Source: Ophiosphaerella korrae
Lineage: Eukaryota; Ascomycota; Dothideomycetes; Pleosporales; Phaeosphaeriaceae
DNA length: 64,000 nt
Assembly (NCBI GenBank): GCA_028456385.1
Contig: JALNQF010000041.1
Span: 225,685-289,684, forward strand
Direction: 5' to 3'
A model generated the notes under the pieces. The model had not been told where the DNA came from and ran no database searches. It saw only the letters and a program-made list of their open reading frames with translations. How positions within the stretch are numbered: position 1 is the stretch's first letter; every line of letters starts with the position of its first letter. This document shows, piece by piece, positions 1-11,274 of the stretch. A program made the position numbers and the translations under genes.

Positions 1-1082
1 CGAAATCAACGTCAAGGCCGCTCCCGGCGCCGGCATTGTTAGTAGCTTTGTCTTACAGTCCGACACCCTCGATGAGATTGACTGGGAGTGGCTCGGTGCC
101 AACTCGGAAGAGGTGCAGACAAACTACTTCGGCAAGGGCCAAACCACCACCTACAACCGCGGCGCTTTCCACCAAGACGCCGGCAGCCAGGCCCGCTTCA
201 AGAAGTACACCATCGAATGGACCCCCAAGCAAATCGTCTGGCAGATTGACGGCGTCACTGTCCGCACTCTTGAGCCTGAAAACGCCAACAACCAGTACCC
301 CCAGTCTCCCATGCAGATCAAGTTTGGTGCTTGGAGTGGTGGTGATCCAGCCAACAACCAGGGCACCATTCAATGGGCACGTGGACCAACCGACTACTCA
401 AAAGGGCCCTTCACCATGCAAGTTAAGTCGATCATGGTTCAGGACTACTCCACTGGCACACAATATGTCTATGGCGACCGCACTGGAAATTGGCAATCCA
501 TCAAGTCAGTCGGAGGTGCCATCTTCTCTGGAGGTAACAAGCCTGTCGCCAACGCACCCTCTGTCACAGCCACAGCTTCCGGCCAGCCCATTCCCTTCAC
601 ACCCAGCAACACCGACGCCGCCACACGCTCCGGTGTCTACCCCTGGGTCCCTGGAACCACTGTTGCCGTCCCCCAAGCCACCTTCTCCAATTATCCTGGT
701 CTGCCCGCCGGATGGACTGTATCTGACAGCGGAAAAGTTGTACCGCCCAGCTCAGCGCCTGTTAGTAAGCCTCTTTTTCCCCTTTACTCCGATGCTTTGC
801 GTTGCGATTCCCCTTTCCACAACCCAAGCTAACCTTTCCCAGATGTCCCAAGCCGCTTCCTATACGCAATCGCCTGCCTCGTCCTCTGGCGCATCTAAAA
901 CCCAATTCGACAAGGGCTTCACTACAATCCCTGCCCTTACCACCGCCAAGTCCACCCAGAACGCTGCGCAATCAGGCATCCCAGCTGCCCCTGCTGCGAA
1001 CGCCGCACCGCATCTCACCGATGGCCTTCTTGCCCCTCTCTTTGCTGCCATCGCCGCCCTTGTATGGCAACAAACTTGGTAG
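1..1082 (+). CDS. GH16 cell-wall glucan/chitin transglycosylase (Crh/Utr2 type), 5' truncated by window
   Basis: The gene enters from the left edge, so its signal peptide is not seen. The reading frame opening at base 2 contains the GH16 catalytic signature DEIDWEWLG (bases 71-97), with two glutamate/aspartate catalytic positions, followed by the usual beta-jelly-roll sequence. A phase-0 intron fits 761-842 (GTTAGT donor, CCCAG acceptor) and joins a Ser/Thr/Ala-rich linker ending in a hydrophobic tail (ALVWQQTW) that looks like a GPI-anchor signal. Crh enzymes are known to cross-link chitin to beta-glucan at the fungal wall, so a GPI-anchored wall location is expected. The family call is strong. 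Substrate choice within the Crh group is inferred. Confidence 0.88.
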   Translation, partial: KSTSRPLPAPALLVALSYSPTPSMRLTGSGSVPTRKRCRQTTSARAKPPPTTAALSTKTPAARPASRSTPSNGPPSKSSGRLTASLSALLSLKTPTTSTPSLPCRSSLVLGVVVIQPTTRAPFNGHVDQPTTQKGPSPCKLSRSWFRTTPLAHNMSMATALEIGNPSSQSEVPSSLEVTSLSPTHPLSQPQLPASPFPSHPATPTPPHAPVSTPGSLEPLLPSPKPPSPIILVCPPDGLYLTAEKLYRPAQRLLVSLFFPFTPMLCVAIPLSTTQANLSQMSQAASYTQSPASSSGASKTQFDKGFTTIPALTTAKSTQNAAQSGIPAAPAANAAPHLTDGLLAPLFAAIAALVWQQTW

Positions 1083-1900
1083 AACCATCTCTACACCACA
1101 CTCGTCTTCCTCACACGCCACCCACCATCACACTCGTCGCCATCACCAACATCACCCTTTATCGCCGGCAGATTGGCGTCAACATTGTGGTCAAGGTGTG
1201 GTGGACGCCCTTGCCTATGCATCAGCTTGCTTTTCGTGGGAAACGGCGAAGACCAAGGCCTGAATCTTGGATTGGGTGGTAATGGAAAGGTGATTTTGGA
1301 ATTTATGCATTTAATCGGCGTTTTTTCAGCGTGTTTTTTTTTTACAATGGGATGCATGGCATGGGCTATGAGATAAGATTAGGCACGGTTAGAGTAAGAG
1401 TAACGACGGCGACGTCGTGTGAATATAATTATGTATATCTAAACACTTGTTAAGAATGTGATGCTGATTGAGTTGTTTGATTAATGCTTTGAGTGGCCTT
1501 GGTAATTACACAAGTCTACAATACATCATATTGAAGAAAGAAAAAAAAAACGACCAGAATGTTAATTTAATTGGCATACAAGACTTCATTCAGTATCTCG
1601 ACCTCATCATACAACCTTCGCCACGCCGCCATGTGTACTCCATCCTACTTCTTCCTTCCCCCACCTCAACCCATCACAGCGCAGCACAAATCTCACTCTC
1701 ACTCTCTTACTCTCAATCACTCATCATCCATTCCGTAAACATCCTAATATACACATTTTTCTTACTCATCCGCAGGCTCAACCTCACGTCAATCCACTCA
1801 CTTGGCCCTAAACTCCGCAAGAAAGAAAAGGCATCATCCCTTCCCATTATTCTCCGCACTCGCATTGCTCTGCACACGACAACATAGCACGTGGCCTCAT
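1083..1900. other. Intergenic, convergent 3' ends
   Basis: This is the shared 3' flank of the GH16 gene (+) and the RNA-binding protein gene (-). Several open frames occur, but they are low-complexity shadows with no family resemblance. No RNA gene or repeat was recognised. Confidence 0.6.
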
Positions 1901-4900
1901 TCAGCCGCCACGCCCACCATACGGCGAGTGCCTGAAGCCGCCCGTGTGGCGTCCACCACCGCGATAATTCGCGCCGGGTTTGCCTGCGTTCTTGGGGCCC
2001 GTGGGCGCATTAACGGGGGCATTTGCAGGGCCAGTAGGGGGCTGTGAGCCGCCCTGTCTGCCGCGCTGGTTTATGTTGGGCTTGAAGCCGCCGCGACCGG
2101 CAGGGCCCGTGGGAGCCTGTGGCATATCGTCGTACATACCGTCCCAGGCCTGGTTTTGGAAGCCCTGATTGAAGTTCTGGCTCTGGGCCATCATGGGGTT
2201 TTGCATTTGCATGGCCATGGTGTTCATCATCTGGGGGTTGGGAGAGCCAGTAGGGCGGCTCATCATTTGGGATTGCATTTGAGATTGCATTTGTTGCATG
2301 GCCATTGGGTTCATGGCGTTCATTTGGGGCATACCGGCGTTGCCTTGTTGGGCGAGGTTTTGCTGCATTTGTTGAAAGTATTGTTGCATGCGTTGCCAGT
2401 ATTGGGCCATCATGGTGGGCGTCATGCCGCTGTTGCCACCTTGTTGTTGAGCGTTTTGCTGGTTGTCGAAGGTCCCATTTCCGTTGCCGTTGCCGTTGTT
2501 GTCGCGGTTGTTGAATTTGTTGCCTCTACCGAATTTCTTATCGTTCTCGTCGTCACGCATGTTGCCTCGGGGCTGGGCACGCTTGACTTCGATGGGCTTC
2601 CCGAGGATCTGAAGGGGTTGTCGTAGGGTCGCATCGACGGCAGCGTCGCCATCAAAGGTGACGAAACCGAAGCCACGGGGGCGACCAGTCTCCTTGTCCA
2701 TCATGAGCGTAGCATCGACGACCCGACCAAACTGTTTGAAGAACTTGGTGAAGTCCTCTTCAGTCGCCTCTTGGCTGACACCACCGACGAAGATCTTGCT
2801 GGTTCGCTCTTGCTCTTCACGTGGGATAGCACGCTTTGGGTCGATCTTGATTTACGTCAGTATATAAATATGTTGGAATCACCTTAAAACTTACAATTTT
2901 GCCGTCAAGATAGTGTTCCTTAACCATCACTGTGTTGACACACTTGGGATCTTTGAATGTGAGGAAGCCGAAGCCTCGTGAGCGGCCTGTAGCAGAGTCG
3001 CGCATCACAGTACATTCGCTGACTTCACCAAATTGTGAGAAGTAATCTTTTAGTGAGTCTAGTTGTTCAAGTTAGTTGCAGGTAAGGTACAATGTGCAAG
3101 ATATGCAATAGCATCTACGCAACACGTGGATGAGATGTAGATTTTACTAATCCTTACCTTCTGTCGTTTCCCAGTTGAGACCACCAATGAACATCTTGCT
3201 GCAATCAAAGTTAGTATTGTAAATGGAGCTACGAGATATGTAAAACTGCAGAATCCAAAATCAACCAGATAGAGGCGCGTCATAGCTTTAAAATTGGTTG
3301 ATTCGCTGCTAGATGTGTTATGTGGGCAATACAAGCTTTATATAGATGATGGCATTGCTCAATGTTGGTGGTCCGGTAAGAGTGTTGGTGTATGGTCAAA
3401 TATCCACGTGACCGTATGATTGCCATAGCGCAGACGGTTGGACTGAGCGGAAGCTTTGAATTGCGGCAAATTTCAATCTCCTGCAAGGCTCTGAAAGGCC
3501 AACATATCGACACGAGTCCAATGTTGCAATGTTTGCTGGCGAACCGAAAGGGCTGTCGAACTAGGCTTTCGCAGCTCGATCCATTGTGCATGAGCGCAGC
3601 TTAAAGAAAACAAGTAGCGTCAAGTCGTGATGATAGTAATCTATACCAAACAGGCGGAAATGCTGCAGCTGGTATTGAGTTGGTAGTTGAAGTAGCCGCC
3701 GTGGTTGACCAGCTGTGTTGATCCCACATGCATGGAGGATTGTTAAGCGAAGATGTCGTTTACGCTGCATGCCTGACCCAAACATGTTGCCTTCGTGGCG
3801 CCTGCCCAATCAAGTTGGATGTGGAGACGTGCCATAATTCATCTTTGGCCATTCGAGGCTCAAGCAGAGATAGCCGCAAAGGCACAGTATGTTCGGATGA
3901 GCGTCTGTGTTCTGCTATGGACACGAGCGTAGATGTCTGGGCAAGCAGATCATCGCACGACTCGATGGCTACCCTCAGCTTGCGTGTTGGTACGCACTAT
4001 CAAGTACCTAGGTATATATCGACATAAGGCGTTGCTAAGTGATCCAGCAAGCCGCGATAGGCCTCGCGTAAGGCGTGCTGATGGGTGATGTGGAGAAAGC
4101 AGTCGTCGGCTATCCATATCCCAGCTTCTTCCAACAATCCATTATTAAATAATGATCGCAGTGTTGTCTGCCAAATGCTGAACGATCTGCCTGCCCAGTG
4201 CTCTAGCACCACATTTTCTCGCGAGCAAGACTTGCAGCTTCTGCTCTCCCATCATGCCAGACTCGTGCCACGAGTACTTTCAAGCGCTCTGATCCGGATA
4301 TGTGCAGTGATGAGATGCACGTGTTGGTGTTACGCCCCATCGTATCTTATAGCCATATAATGTATCGAGCGGTGATTACAGCCCCACCACAAATCATGTC
4401 CGTCTAGTATACTGAGATGTCGTGCCATGTCCAGTGTTGATCTTGAGCCACCAGCAGCGGACGCGCACCGCCTTCCGCGCGCATGTGAAACTTTACCCAT
4501 ATACTGATCCAAACAAGACGCAGCCACAAGTAGACAAAGAAAATGAAATGTGCACTTACCCATCTTCTTTCACATTTATGGGACCATAGTTGTCATCTTC
4601 CATGGGCGCAGCAGCATATGACTGATCACCAGCGCCGTTGTAGCCCGACTGGTCCATCTGAGTATCCTCACTTTTGACTCCGAGCGCCTGCCATGACTGG
4701 GCAGCGTTTTCAGCACCGTTCTGCGCCGCATCTGGAGCAGGCGCGCTTTCAGGCTCTGCATTCACTGGTTCAGGCTGTGCTTGGGGCGCAGGTGCAGGCG
4801 CAGGTGCCGCGGGCGCAGGCTTAGATGCCGGCTCCTCATCGTAGCTAGGCACGTGTTAGGCAGGGTGCGAGCCATGTGGGGGGAAGGAGAGTGCTCACAG

Positions 4901-4939
4901 GTCGTCGAAGATGTCGTCTTCAAAGTTGTCGTCGGCCAT
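1901..4939 (-). CDS. hrp1: Hrp1/Nab4-like hnRNP with two RRMs
   Basis: Five exons fit: 4939-4899, 4844-4560, 3198-3158, 3058-2895 and 2845-1901, all phase-consistent and giving about 491 residues. An acidic, Ala/Pro-rich N-terminus (about 108 residues) precedes RRM1 (RNP2 KMFIGGL, RNP1 RGFGFLTF) and RRM2 (RNP2 KIFVGGV, RNP1 RGFGFVTF). A long Gln/Met/Asn/Gly-rich tail with an RGG-like end follows. In yeast, Hrp1 is the cleavage factor IB subunit that binds the polyadenylation enhancement element and shuttles with mRNA, so a nuclear role in 3'-end processing is inferred. The second intron is about 1.36 kb, far longer than others here. The start ATG at 4939 gives MADDNFEDD, an acidic opening. 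Other hnRNP A-type proteins share this layout, so the ortholog name is likely but not certain. Confidence 0.87.
3199..4559 (-). other. 1.36 kb intron of the Hrp1-like gene
   Basis: The flanks are a GTAAGT donor at 4559 and a TTGCAG acceptor ending at 3199. It separates the exon for the acidic N-terminus from the exon opening RRM1. Only short frames occur inside. I see no repeat, transposon end or recognisable snoRNA box pair. Long introns in RNA-binding protein genes often hold regulatory or alternative exons, but that is inference here. Confidence 0.7.
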
Positions 4940-5275
4940 AGCGGAAGTGCCGTGTCAGTGGAGATGGGCGCAAGGGGCTGATGGGCCTGGGGTATTCGAT
5001 CCTGTCTCGCAGATTAACGTGAAGAGGCAGAGCGCGCCGATGTGAAGTGTCGCGGTAGAGTTGGAGTAGGCGCGAGCACAAAGGTGATGGTGGCCAAAGG
5101 TTGAAGATCAAAGGTGAGAGGAGCCCGACGCGAAAGTGAGGAGACAAAACGAGTAGAAACGGCCGTGCCTGGGCTTGGCGGGCTGGCGGTCTGTGCTTCG
5201 GTGAGAGGTGTGTGGTGTGCAACGTCGAATGCGGCGGGCGGGCGAGCTTCCAAGCGTCTCTGGAGCAACTTCGCC
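4940..5275. promoter_or_regulatory. Divergent promoter of the Hrp1-like and Rab-GAP genes
   Basis: About 336 bases separate the minus-strand ATG at 4939 from the proposed plus-strand ATG at 5276. The segment is pyrimidine/purine-biased with no obvious TATA box. It must hold both upstream regions if the GAP gene starts at 5276. Confidence 0.5.
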
Positions 5276-7359
5276 ATGAAGAAGAAGCAGCCGCAGCAAC
5301 AGCAGCAGCAGCAGGTGTGTATTTCTTGCATATCCCGGGTTGCTTTTTGCTCTTGCTGTGCTGACAATTAGCCAGGAAATGGTCCAGGTCGGTTCGTGTC
5401 CTTGCAAGCCGCAACAAACGTCATAGCATTGGGGAGGATAGCTAACATGTTACTTCCCAAACCACAGACCGTTCTTCGTACGTTTGCGTGATGCATCAAA
5501 TGGCCTGTCCAGACGCTAATATTTTCAAATTAGTACTGCATCTCCCTTCTGGCGAACAGCAACCTCGGCCAATTCCCCGAACACGGCGCAACACAAGAAG
5601 GTCATTGGCGCCGCATACTCGCACGCCGATGTGCTCAACTTCAACTCTCTGTATGCAAGCTGTATACATGTGCACACATGATCTTGACTAATCGCCCAAG
5701 GAGCGTCTCGGGCTCGCATTCGCGCCCTCGAACCCCGCCATCGGCCACCCACAGCCGGGATTCGAGCGCTGCCCCAAGTCGGAACACTACATCCCCCCGC
5801 CCTGCCCGACCTTCGTACAGTAGTTTTCTCCAAAACACAGACCATGATTGGGACCAAGACGATGGAGATGAGGGGGACATGTTCGAGGATGATGAGGACG
5901 AGTTTGGTTTGCCCAGTATAGCTAATATGCGAAGAAAAGGCAGGCGAAAACAGCCAAATCTAGCAGACACAAAATTGGCTGGTGCAAGGAGCGTGTCAGG
6001 ACCCGCGGCCTGGCGGAGCATAGACAGCGGCGACATTGCCGAAGAACGAGGAATACCCACCTACCCCACTGCAAAGAAAGTTGAAGGAAAAATACTACGC
6101 CCGCAATATCAGGAGATCCTTCGAGACCCAGCAAACTCCCTGCATCTAATTTCGCATCCCTCTATACCTCTCAACGCTACCGCTAAGCAAATCGAAGAGC
6201 AGTCTGCACGCACTGCAAGAATCAACAAATTCAAGAGAATACTTCAGGCCAGCACCGTCTCTTTGCCTGACCTCCGGGACCTGGCATGGTCCGGTGTTCC
6301 ATCAGAAGTTCGCGCTATGACATGGCAAGTCTTGCTAGGATACCTACCGACGAGCAGCGAACGCCGAGTAGCAGCCCTGGAAAGGAAACGAAAAGAGTAC
6401 TTGGAAGGCGTACGACAAGCATTTGAGCGTGGAACTTCAGGCAGTGCTAGTGCAGTTGCCGCTGGAATAGCAGGCACTTCCTCATTCCCATCCACAATAC
6501 GAGGGCGAGGTCGCGGACTAGACGAGGCTATTTGGCATCAGATCAGTATTGATGTGCCGCGGACAAATCCTCACCTTCCACTATATCAATACGAAGCCAC
6601 GCAGCGATCGCTTGAGAGAATATTATACGTATGGGCAATCAGGCATCCTGCCTCAGGTTATGTACAAGGTATCAATGACCTAGTTACCCCCTTCTGGCAG
6701 GTCTTCCTCGGTGCATATATCTCCGATTCAGAGATTGAATTCGGCATGGATCCAGGCCAGTTACCCAAACCAGTCCTTGACGCTGTCGAGGCAGATTCCT
6801 TCTGGTGTCTCACAAAGCTGCTTGATGGCATTCAGGACAATTATATCGCCCAGCAGCCCGGTATTCAGCGGCAAGTAGCTGACCTGAGAGACCTTACCAC
6901 ACGCATTGACGGGGAATTGGCAACACATCTCCAAAATGAGGGAGTTGAATTCATTCAGTTCAGCTTTCGCTGGATGAATTGTCTTTTGATGCGCGAAATA
7001 TCGGTCAAAAATACAATACGGATGTGGGATACTTATCTGGTATGTCTTGACTTGTTCTATTTTATGTGTGAAGTTGGACTAAAAATCCACAGGCTGAGGA
7101 GGATGGTTTCTCCTCCTTCCACCTCTACGTATGCGCAGCTTTTCTTGTCAAATGGTCTGAGCAACTACGGAAAATGGACTTCCAAGAGATCATGATGTTC
7201 CTCCAATCCTTGCCTACCCGTCAATGGACAGAGAAAGACATTGAGTTGCTTCTCAGTGAAGCTTTTATATGGCAGAGCCTTTTCAAGGGCAGCGGCGCAC
7301 ACTTGAAAAACACAAATTCCAAAGGTAACAGCGGAGTTGGCATGGGCCCCGATCATTGA
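5276..7359 (+). CDS. gyp1: TBC-domain Rab GTPase-activating protein, Gyp1/TBC1D22-like
   Basis: The secure part runs from 5534: exons 5534-5650, 5701-7039 and 7093-7359, with introns 5651-5700 and 7040-7092. Residues downstream include the TBC dual fingers: the Arg finger in ISIDVPRTNP and the Gln finger in GYVQGINDLVTPF. The family is known to speed GTP hydrolysis on Rab proteins, with Gyp1 acting at the Golgi on Ypt1. The N-terminal region is Ser/Pro-rich with an acidic stretch. The extreme N-terminus is uncertain. A phase-consistent chain is ATG 5276 with a polyglutamine exon to 5318, a 10 nt exon 5468-5477 (branch GCTAAC, acceptor CACAG), then 5534 (branch GCTAAT, acceptor TTAG). Only the last two junctions look canonical. 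Confidence 0.82.
5288..5314 (+). repeat. CAG/CAA trinucleotide tract (polyGln if translated)
   Basis: Nine consecutive triplets, nearly all CAG, with one CCG and one CAA. It lies in the proposed first exon of the Rab-GAP gene, right after a short Lys run. If that exon is not coding it sits in the 5' leader. Confidence 0.75.
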
Positions 7360-7717
7360 GGGCTTCGCTCTACGTCTAGGCAGATGAATGAAAACGTGGC
7401 CGCCTACGAATTACTTCTGCGTCGTTCTTCATCTGTATTGATGTACTGGGATATATACAGCCTGAGTCACTTAGGAGGGCTTAAGGCTACTTGAAATTCT
7501 CACAGATGCTGTTGCCAAGGCTGCCATATTTCATCGTAGCCGAGAGGCTATCCATGTACGGGGGACAGTCAGCGAGAGTTAGCAACCCCGCTTCGACCCC
7601 GCTGTACGTCACATATCCAAAGCTGAGCCTCAATCGTTCCATACAACTACAGACGGCATTCTCACAGAAGTCCCAAAACAGGCTGACATCAGGACTGGAG
7701 AGACCAAGTTAGTCATC
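7360..7717. other. Intergenic, 358 bases
   Basis: This is the 3' flank of the Rab-GAP gene and upstream region of the cyclase-family gene, both on the plus strand. No further gene or element was seen. Confidence 0.55.
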
Positions 7718-8803
7718 ATGTCTCCACCACAGCGCCCACCATTTTCAGACCTTCCGCTTGACAAGAATGGTCCACCAGGTAATGCATGGGGCCTCTATGG
7801 CAAAGACGATGAGCTGGGTGCACTGAACACCATTACTCCTGATACCGTCAAGGCCGCAGCCCAAGAGATCCAAACTGGAGAGCGTGTATCCCTAGACTGG
7901 TATCTCAATTTACCAACCCACTCCGCATTTGGTCGCCAACAATTTGGATGGAGAATGTCAAATCGAAGTCACCCAGATGGCACAAAGCGCACAGCCAACG
8001 ATGACCATCTCGACATCAACACTCAAAGCAGCAGCCAATGGGACGGCTTCAAACACTACGGCTACCAACAGGCTAAACGCTACTACAACAATCACACCCA
8101 GGAAGAAATCGAACAAACCGAAGTCATCGGCATCGACCGCGTGACTCACTCAGGCGGCATCACAGCCCGTGGCATAATTCTCGACTACCCCCGCTATCTT
8201 TCCAAAAAAGGACTTCCCGTCGTCAACGCTCTCACGGCATCCCACATCGACGCCGCCACCCTAAAAGACATGTTGAAAGAAACACGCGTCCAACCCAAAG
8301 AAGGTGATCTCCTCCTCCTCCGCACAGGCTTCACCCGCGACTACTCCGCCCTCACGCCCACTGACCGCGTCGCCCTCGGCGCGTCGCCCCCAACCTTCCT
8401 CGGCGTCCAAAGCACTAAAGACGTACTCCAATGGATTTGGGAGTCGGGCTTCGCCGCCGTAGCAGGGGATGCGCCGGCCTTTGAAATGGCGCCCTTGGTT
8501 GGCACGCACACTGAGCCTGGCGGTATTTGGAAGGGCGAGGTATGGGAGGAAGAAATGCAGGGTGGGGGCTTGGTGCATCAGTGGCTGTTGGGCGGGTGGG
8601 GTGTTATGATTGGGGAGATGTGGGATTTGGAGGGGTTGTGTGAGAAGGCGGAAGAGTTGGGGCGGTGGACCTGTTTTGTTAGCAGTGTGCCACTGAAGGT
8701 AGGTTCTTCTGAGAGTTATTCGTGTCTGTGTTTGGTATGGCTAATATTTGGATAGGTCCCAGGTGGGGTGGCGAGTCCACCCAATGCAGTTGCGATCTTC
8801 TAG
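7718..8803 (+). CDS. Cyclase-family (kynurenine formamidase-like) metal-dependent hydrolase
   Basis: Exons 7718-8698 and 8756-8803 give about 342 residues. The intron has a GTAGGT donor and GATAG acceptor in phase 0. The protein opens with the family pattern WGLYGKDDELGALNTITP, and contains SSSQWDGFKHYGYQ, where bacterial members carry HxGTHxDxPxH, then GIIL and LLLRTGFTRDY, and the late block GDAPAFEM. This family (PF04199) includes arylformamidases and other amide or lactone hydrolases that use a divalent metal. The fungal branch has the relaxed metal motif seen here, so the substrate is unknown. No signal peptide is visible, so it is probably cytosolic. No metabolic neighbours suggest a pathway. 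Confidence 0.85.
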
Positions 8804-9767
8804 CAGGAAACTTAAAGGTAGCATTGCCGACGGTGTACCGAAGTGTCTGAATGGGAGTCTAGGCAAATATAGATCCAGTACGTTTTCAAGTATGTGCCCT
8901 TCTTACTTAGACCCTGTTTGTCATATCCGAAGATTAATCTCTCATCCATGGTATAAGGGTACCTGCTTAAGCGAGAGGGGCATTTGATAGGCCAAGCTCG
9001 ATCATAAATTGCAGAAGGGCCGGCAATAATTCACACCATTATATTCACGACCATGCACTCTCTATCCAGGTATACCACGAGTCCCGAAATAAGCTTTTGA
9101 GACCCTGGTTTAATCCGATCCTGCCTAAGCGAGAGCACCGTTTTGTTGGCCAAGCTCGACAATAGATGTCATAGACTCGGCAACAATCAACATCCCTTCA
9201 TTCTTACCTTACACATTCAATTGCAACCAATTTTTCCATGCCACGAGCTCTTAAAAACTCTTCTCAGGCTCTCTTCCAACTTAAGTCAATATTGTCGTGC
9301 AGATATTGATGTTGTCACTCTACTCCCCCCATTGGTTGCATATCCTTGTTGGTCCCAGTGACATACAGTAGTCTCCCCCAACCTGCAAGACCTCCCTCAT
9401 AGTATCTACACATCTCCCCCGTATCAATAACGCATACACACGGCACTACACACATCCCCAATACCTCCCAATAACCCCTATAACTCATTCTCTAGGCACC
9501 TCTCCAAAGCCTCGTTTAGCCGCTAGGCAACCCCCGACCAAATGAACACATATTAGCCAAGTACGTGCACCCAACACCGCACCAACCCGCCATCAAAACA
9601 CATATATCAACCACGCCACTTCGCCATGGCGCTTTCTAGGCACGCGCCGTCCCAGCTCAAGCCATCAACGTGGCTTCTTATCCCTCTTGTGTAACGTACC
9701 TATATACATATCTACACAGCCCAATCTTTCGTTATTTCTCGTCCACACGCTTCTTCACCACGCTACA
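8804..9767. other. Intergenic, 964 bases, with a diverged direct duplication
   Basis: No gene is recognisable. The stretch carries the imperfect direct repeat listed separately and C-rich, low-complexity sequence (CTCCCCC runs) leading into the small secreted protein gene. TATATA-like sequence lies about 60-70 bases before its ATG. Confidence 0.55.
8962..9208. repeat. Two diverged direct repeat copies, about 90 bases each
   Basis: Copy one begins at about 8962 and copy two at about 9120. Both open CCTGCYTAAGCGAGAG and share GGCCAAGCTCGA and CGGCAAYAAT at matching offsets, with a period near 158 bases. Divergence is substantial, so this is an old duplication or a decayed repeat. Confidence 0.55.
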
Positions 9768-10071
9768 ATGAAGGTTCTTGTTCTACTGGCTGCATTTGTT
9801 GCGGTGGGGTTCGCGAGCCCTTACTTGACGGGCGCGGCGTCGGAGCTGTCGGTGGCGCCGAAGTTATGTACGAAGATTTGTGGGGATGAGTCGTTGATCT
9901 GTGAGGAGGGATTTGTAAGTGCTTTTATGAAGTGGCATTTGGGTGCTAATGCTTTGTAGGTGTCTGAGCAGATGGGCGTGGTAAGTTCTTTGGATGGGGA
10001 GAGGGATGGGGATAGAGTGGTGCAGGTGTGCTAACGTGATCTAGGAATGCTGGGCATGTTGTAGAGTTTAG
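9768..10071 (+). CDS. Small secreted cysteine-rich protein, 64 residues, effector-like
   Basis: Three exons fit: 9768-9914, 9960-9980 and 10045-10071, with GTAAGT donors on both introns and a GCTAAC branch in the second. All junctions are phase 0. The product has a clear signal peptide (MKVLVLLAAFVAVGFASP) followed by about 45 mature residues with six cysteines in two groups (CTKIC, then a single Cys, then CWACC near the end), which could form three disulfides. I do not recognise the family. Size, secretion signal and cysteine density match what is usually called a small secreted cysteine-rich protein or candidate effector in plant-associated fungi, but function is unknown. The 21 nt middle exon would be missed by simple gene finders. 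Confidence 0.72.
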
Positions 10072-10566
10072 TGGGGGTGTAGGGGCGGTGGGGGAGGTAG
10101 CTTAGATGGTGCTGGTTGAATGGAAACCTTGGAGAAATGTGGGAGGATTTGGGAAGGTGATGATGGCCCGTATGGGTCTGGAATAAGCTCGTGGGAAACT
10201 TCAAAAAGTCACTTCGATCAATCAGTAATGAGAGTATTGCAATGAACTATTTTCAGCTTCTTTTGATACGATGATCTGATGGTTATTTGACGAGGGTTTT
10301 TTTTTGGGGGGGGGCTTTCTTCCGGTAGTCTAGTAAACTAGCTAGGACGACGAAATCGTACCTTCCGGTAGCCTCCATTACTTAAATTGTTATACGAATT
10401 ACTTATGATTTCGAAAATCGGAGAATTGGATAGAATGCGTGGACCAATAACGTTGTAATTAAACATTAGTGCAGTTTCCCCTCAGGCTGACTGGGCAAAA
10501 CCCCACCTTCCATCAAATATCATCTATTACATTAAAGATATCGCAATACACCTGCACGACCGCAAA
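10072..10566. other. Intergenic, 495 bases
   Basis: No gene was seen. A T9-G9 homopolymer junction lies near 10300. The remainder is the upstream region of the HET gene. Confidence 0.5.
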
Positions 10567-11274
10567 ATGGCTGATGCGGTGACAGCAAGCCCTCGCTTCG
10601 ACTATGAGGTTCTGACCTCAACCAACAACGAGATTCGCCTTCTGGAGGTTGCTCCTGGAGTCGGCAAAGATACACTTGAATGCTCAATACGACGTGTCTC
10701 TCTTCTTGAAGACCCCCCACCAGTATATGAGACAATCTCATATTGCTGGGGTTCATTAAACAAAAAATCTTCAATAAGGCTCAATGGTTTTCAAGTGCTT
10801 GTTCCAGCAAGCTCTGAGGCTGCCATTCGAAGAATGCGACTCAGTAGCTCTCCCCGTGTACTTTGGATAGATGCTGTATGCATCAATCAATTGTCCTCGT
10901 CTGAAAGAAGCCAGCAGGTAGCTTTAATGTCAGCCATTTATCGTACAGGCCAGCGAAACCTTGTCTACCTTGGTGAAGATGACGCTGGGCAAGCGACAAG
11001 TGCAGTTAACAGTATAGAGTCTTTGCTCTCTGAAACGAGAAACGGAACAAACAACTTTTCATCCGGATTCGGGATTCTCCACGAAAAACAAACATATCAA
11101 GCTCGTTATTCGAATGAAGCTTTCGTTGGTGATATTGATTTTAGAGCGCTTGAGACGCTTTATGGGCTTGGATGGTTCCGGTCAGTTTCTCGACTAGGTA
11201 CCCCAAGTACAATAGGGCTAACAACAGATTCAGGCGTTTGTGGGTTTTACAGGAGGCTTACCTTGCATCTTCTA

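Noticed and set aside
36..760. Long plus-strand open frame over the GH16 gene in the wrong phase
   Set aside because: It is Ser/Pro/Thr-rich shadow of the true GH16 frame. Only its last part (843-1082) is coding, as exon two after splicing.
2156..2626. Open frame antisense to the Gln/Met-rich tail of the RNA-binding protein
   Set aside because: His/Leu/Val-rich mirror of a low-complexity coding strand; no family likeness.
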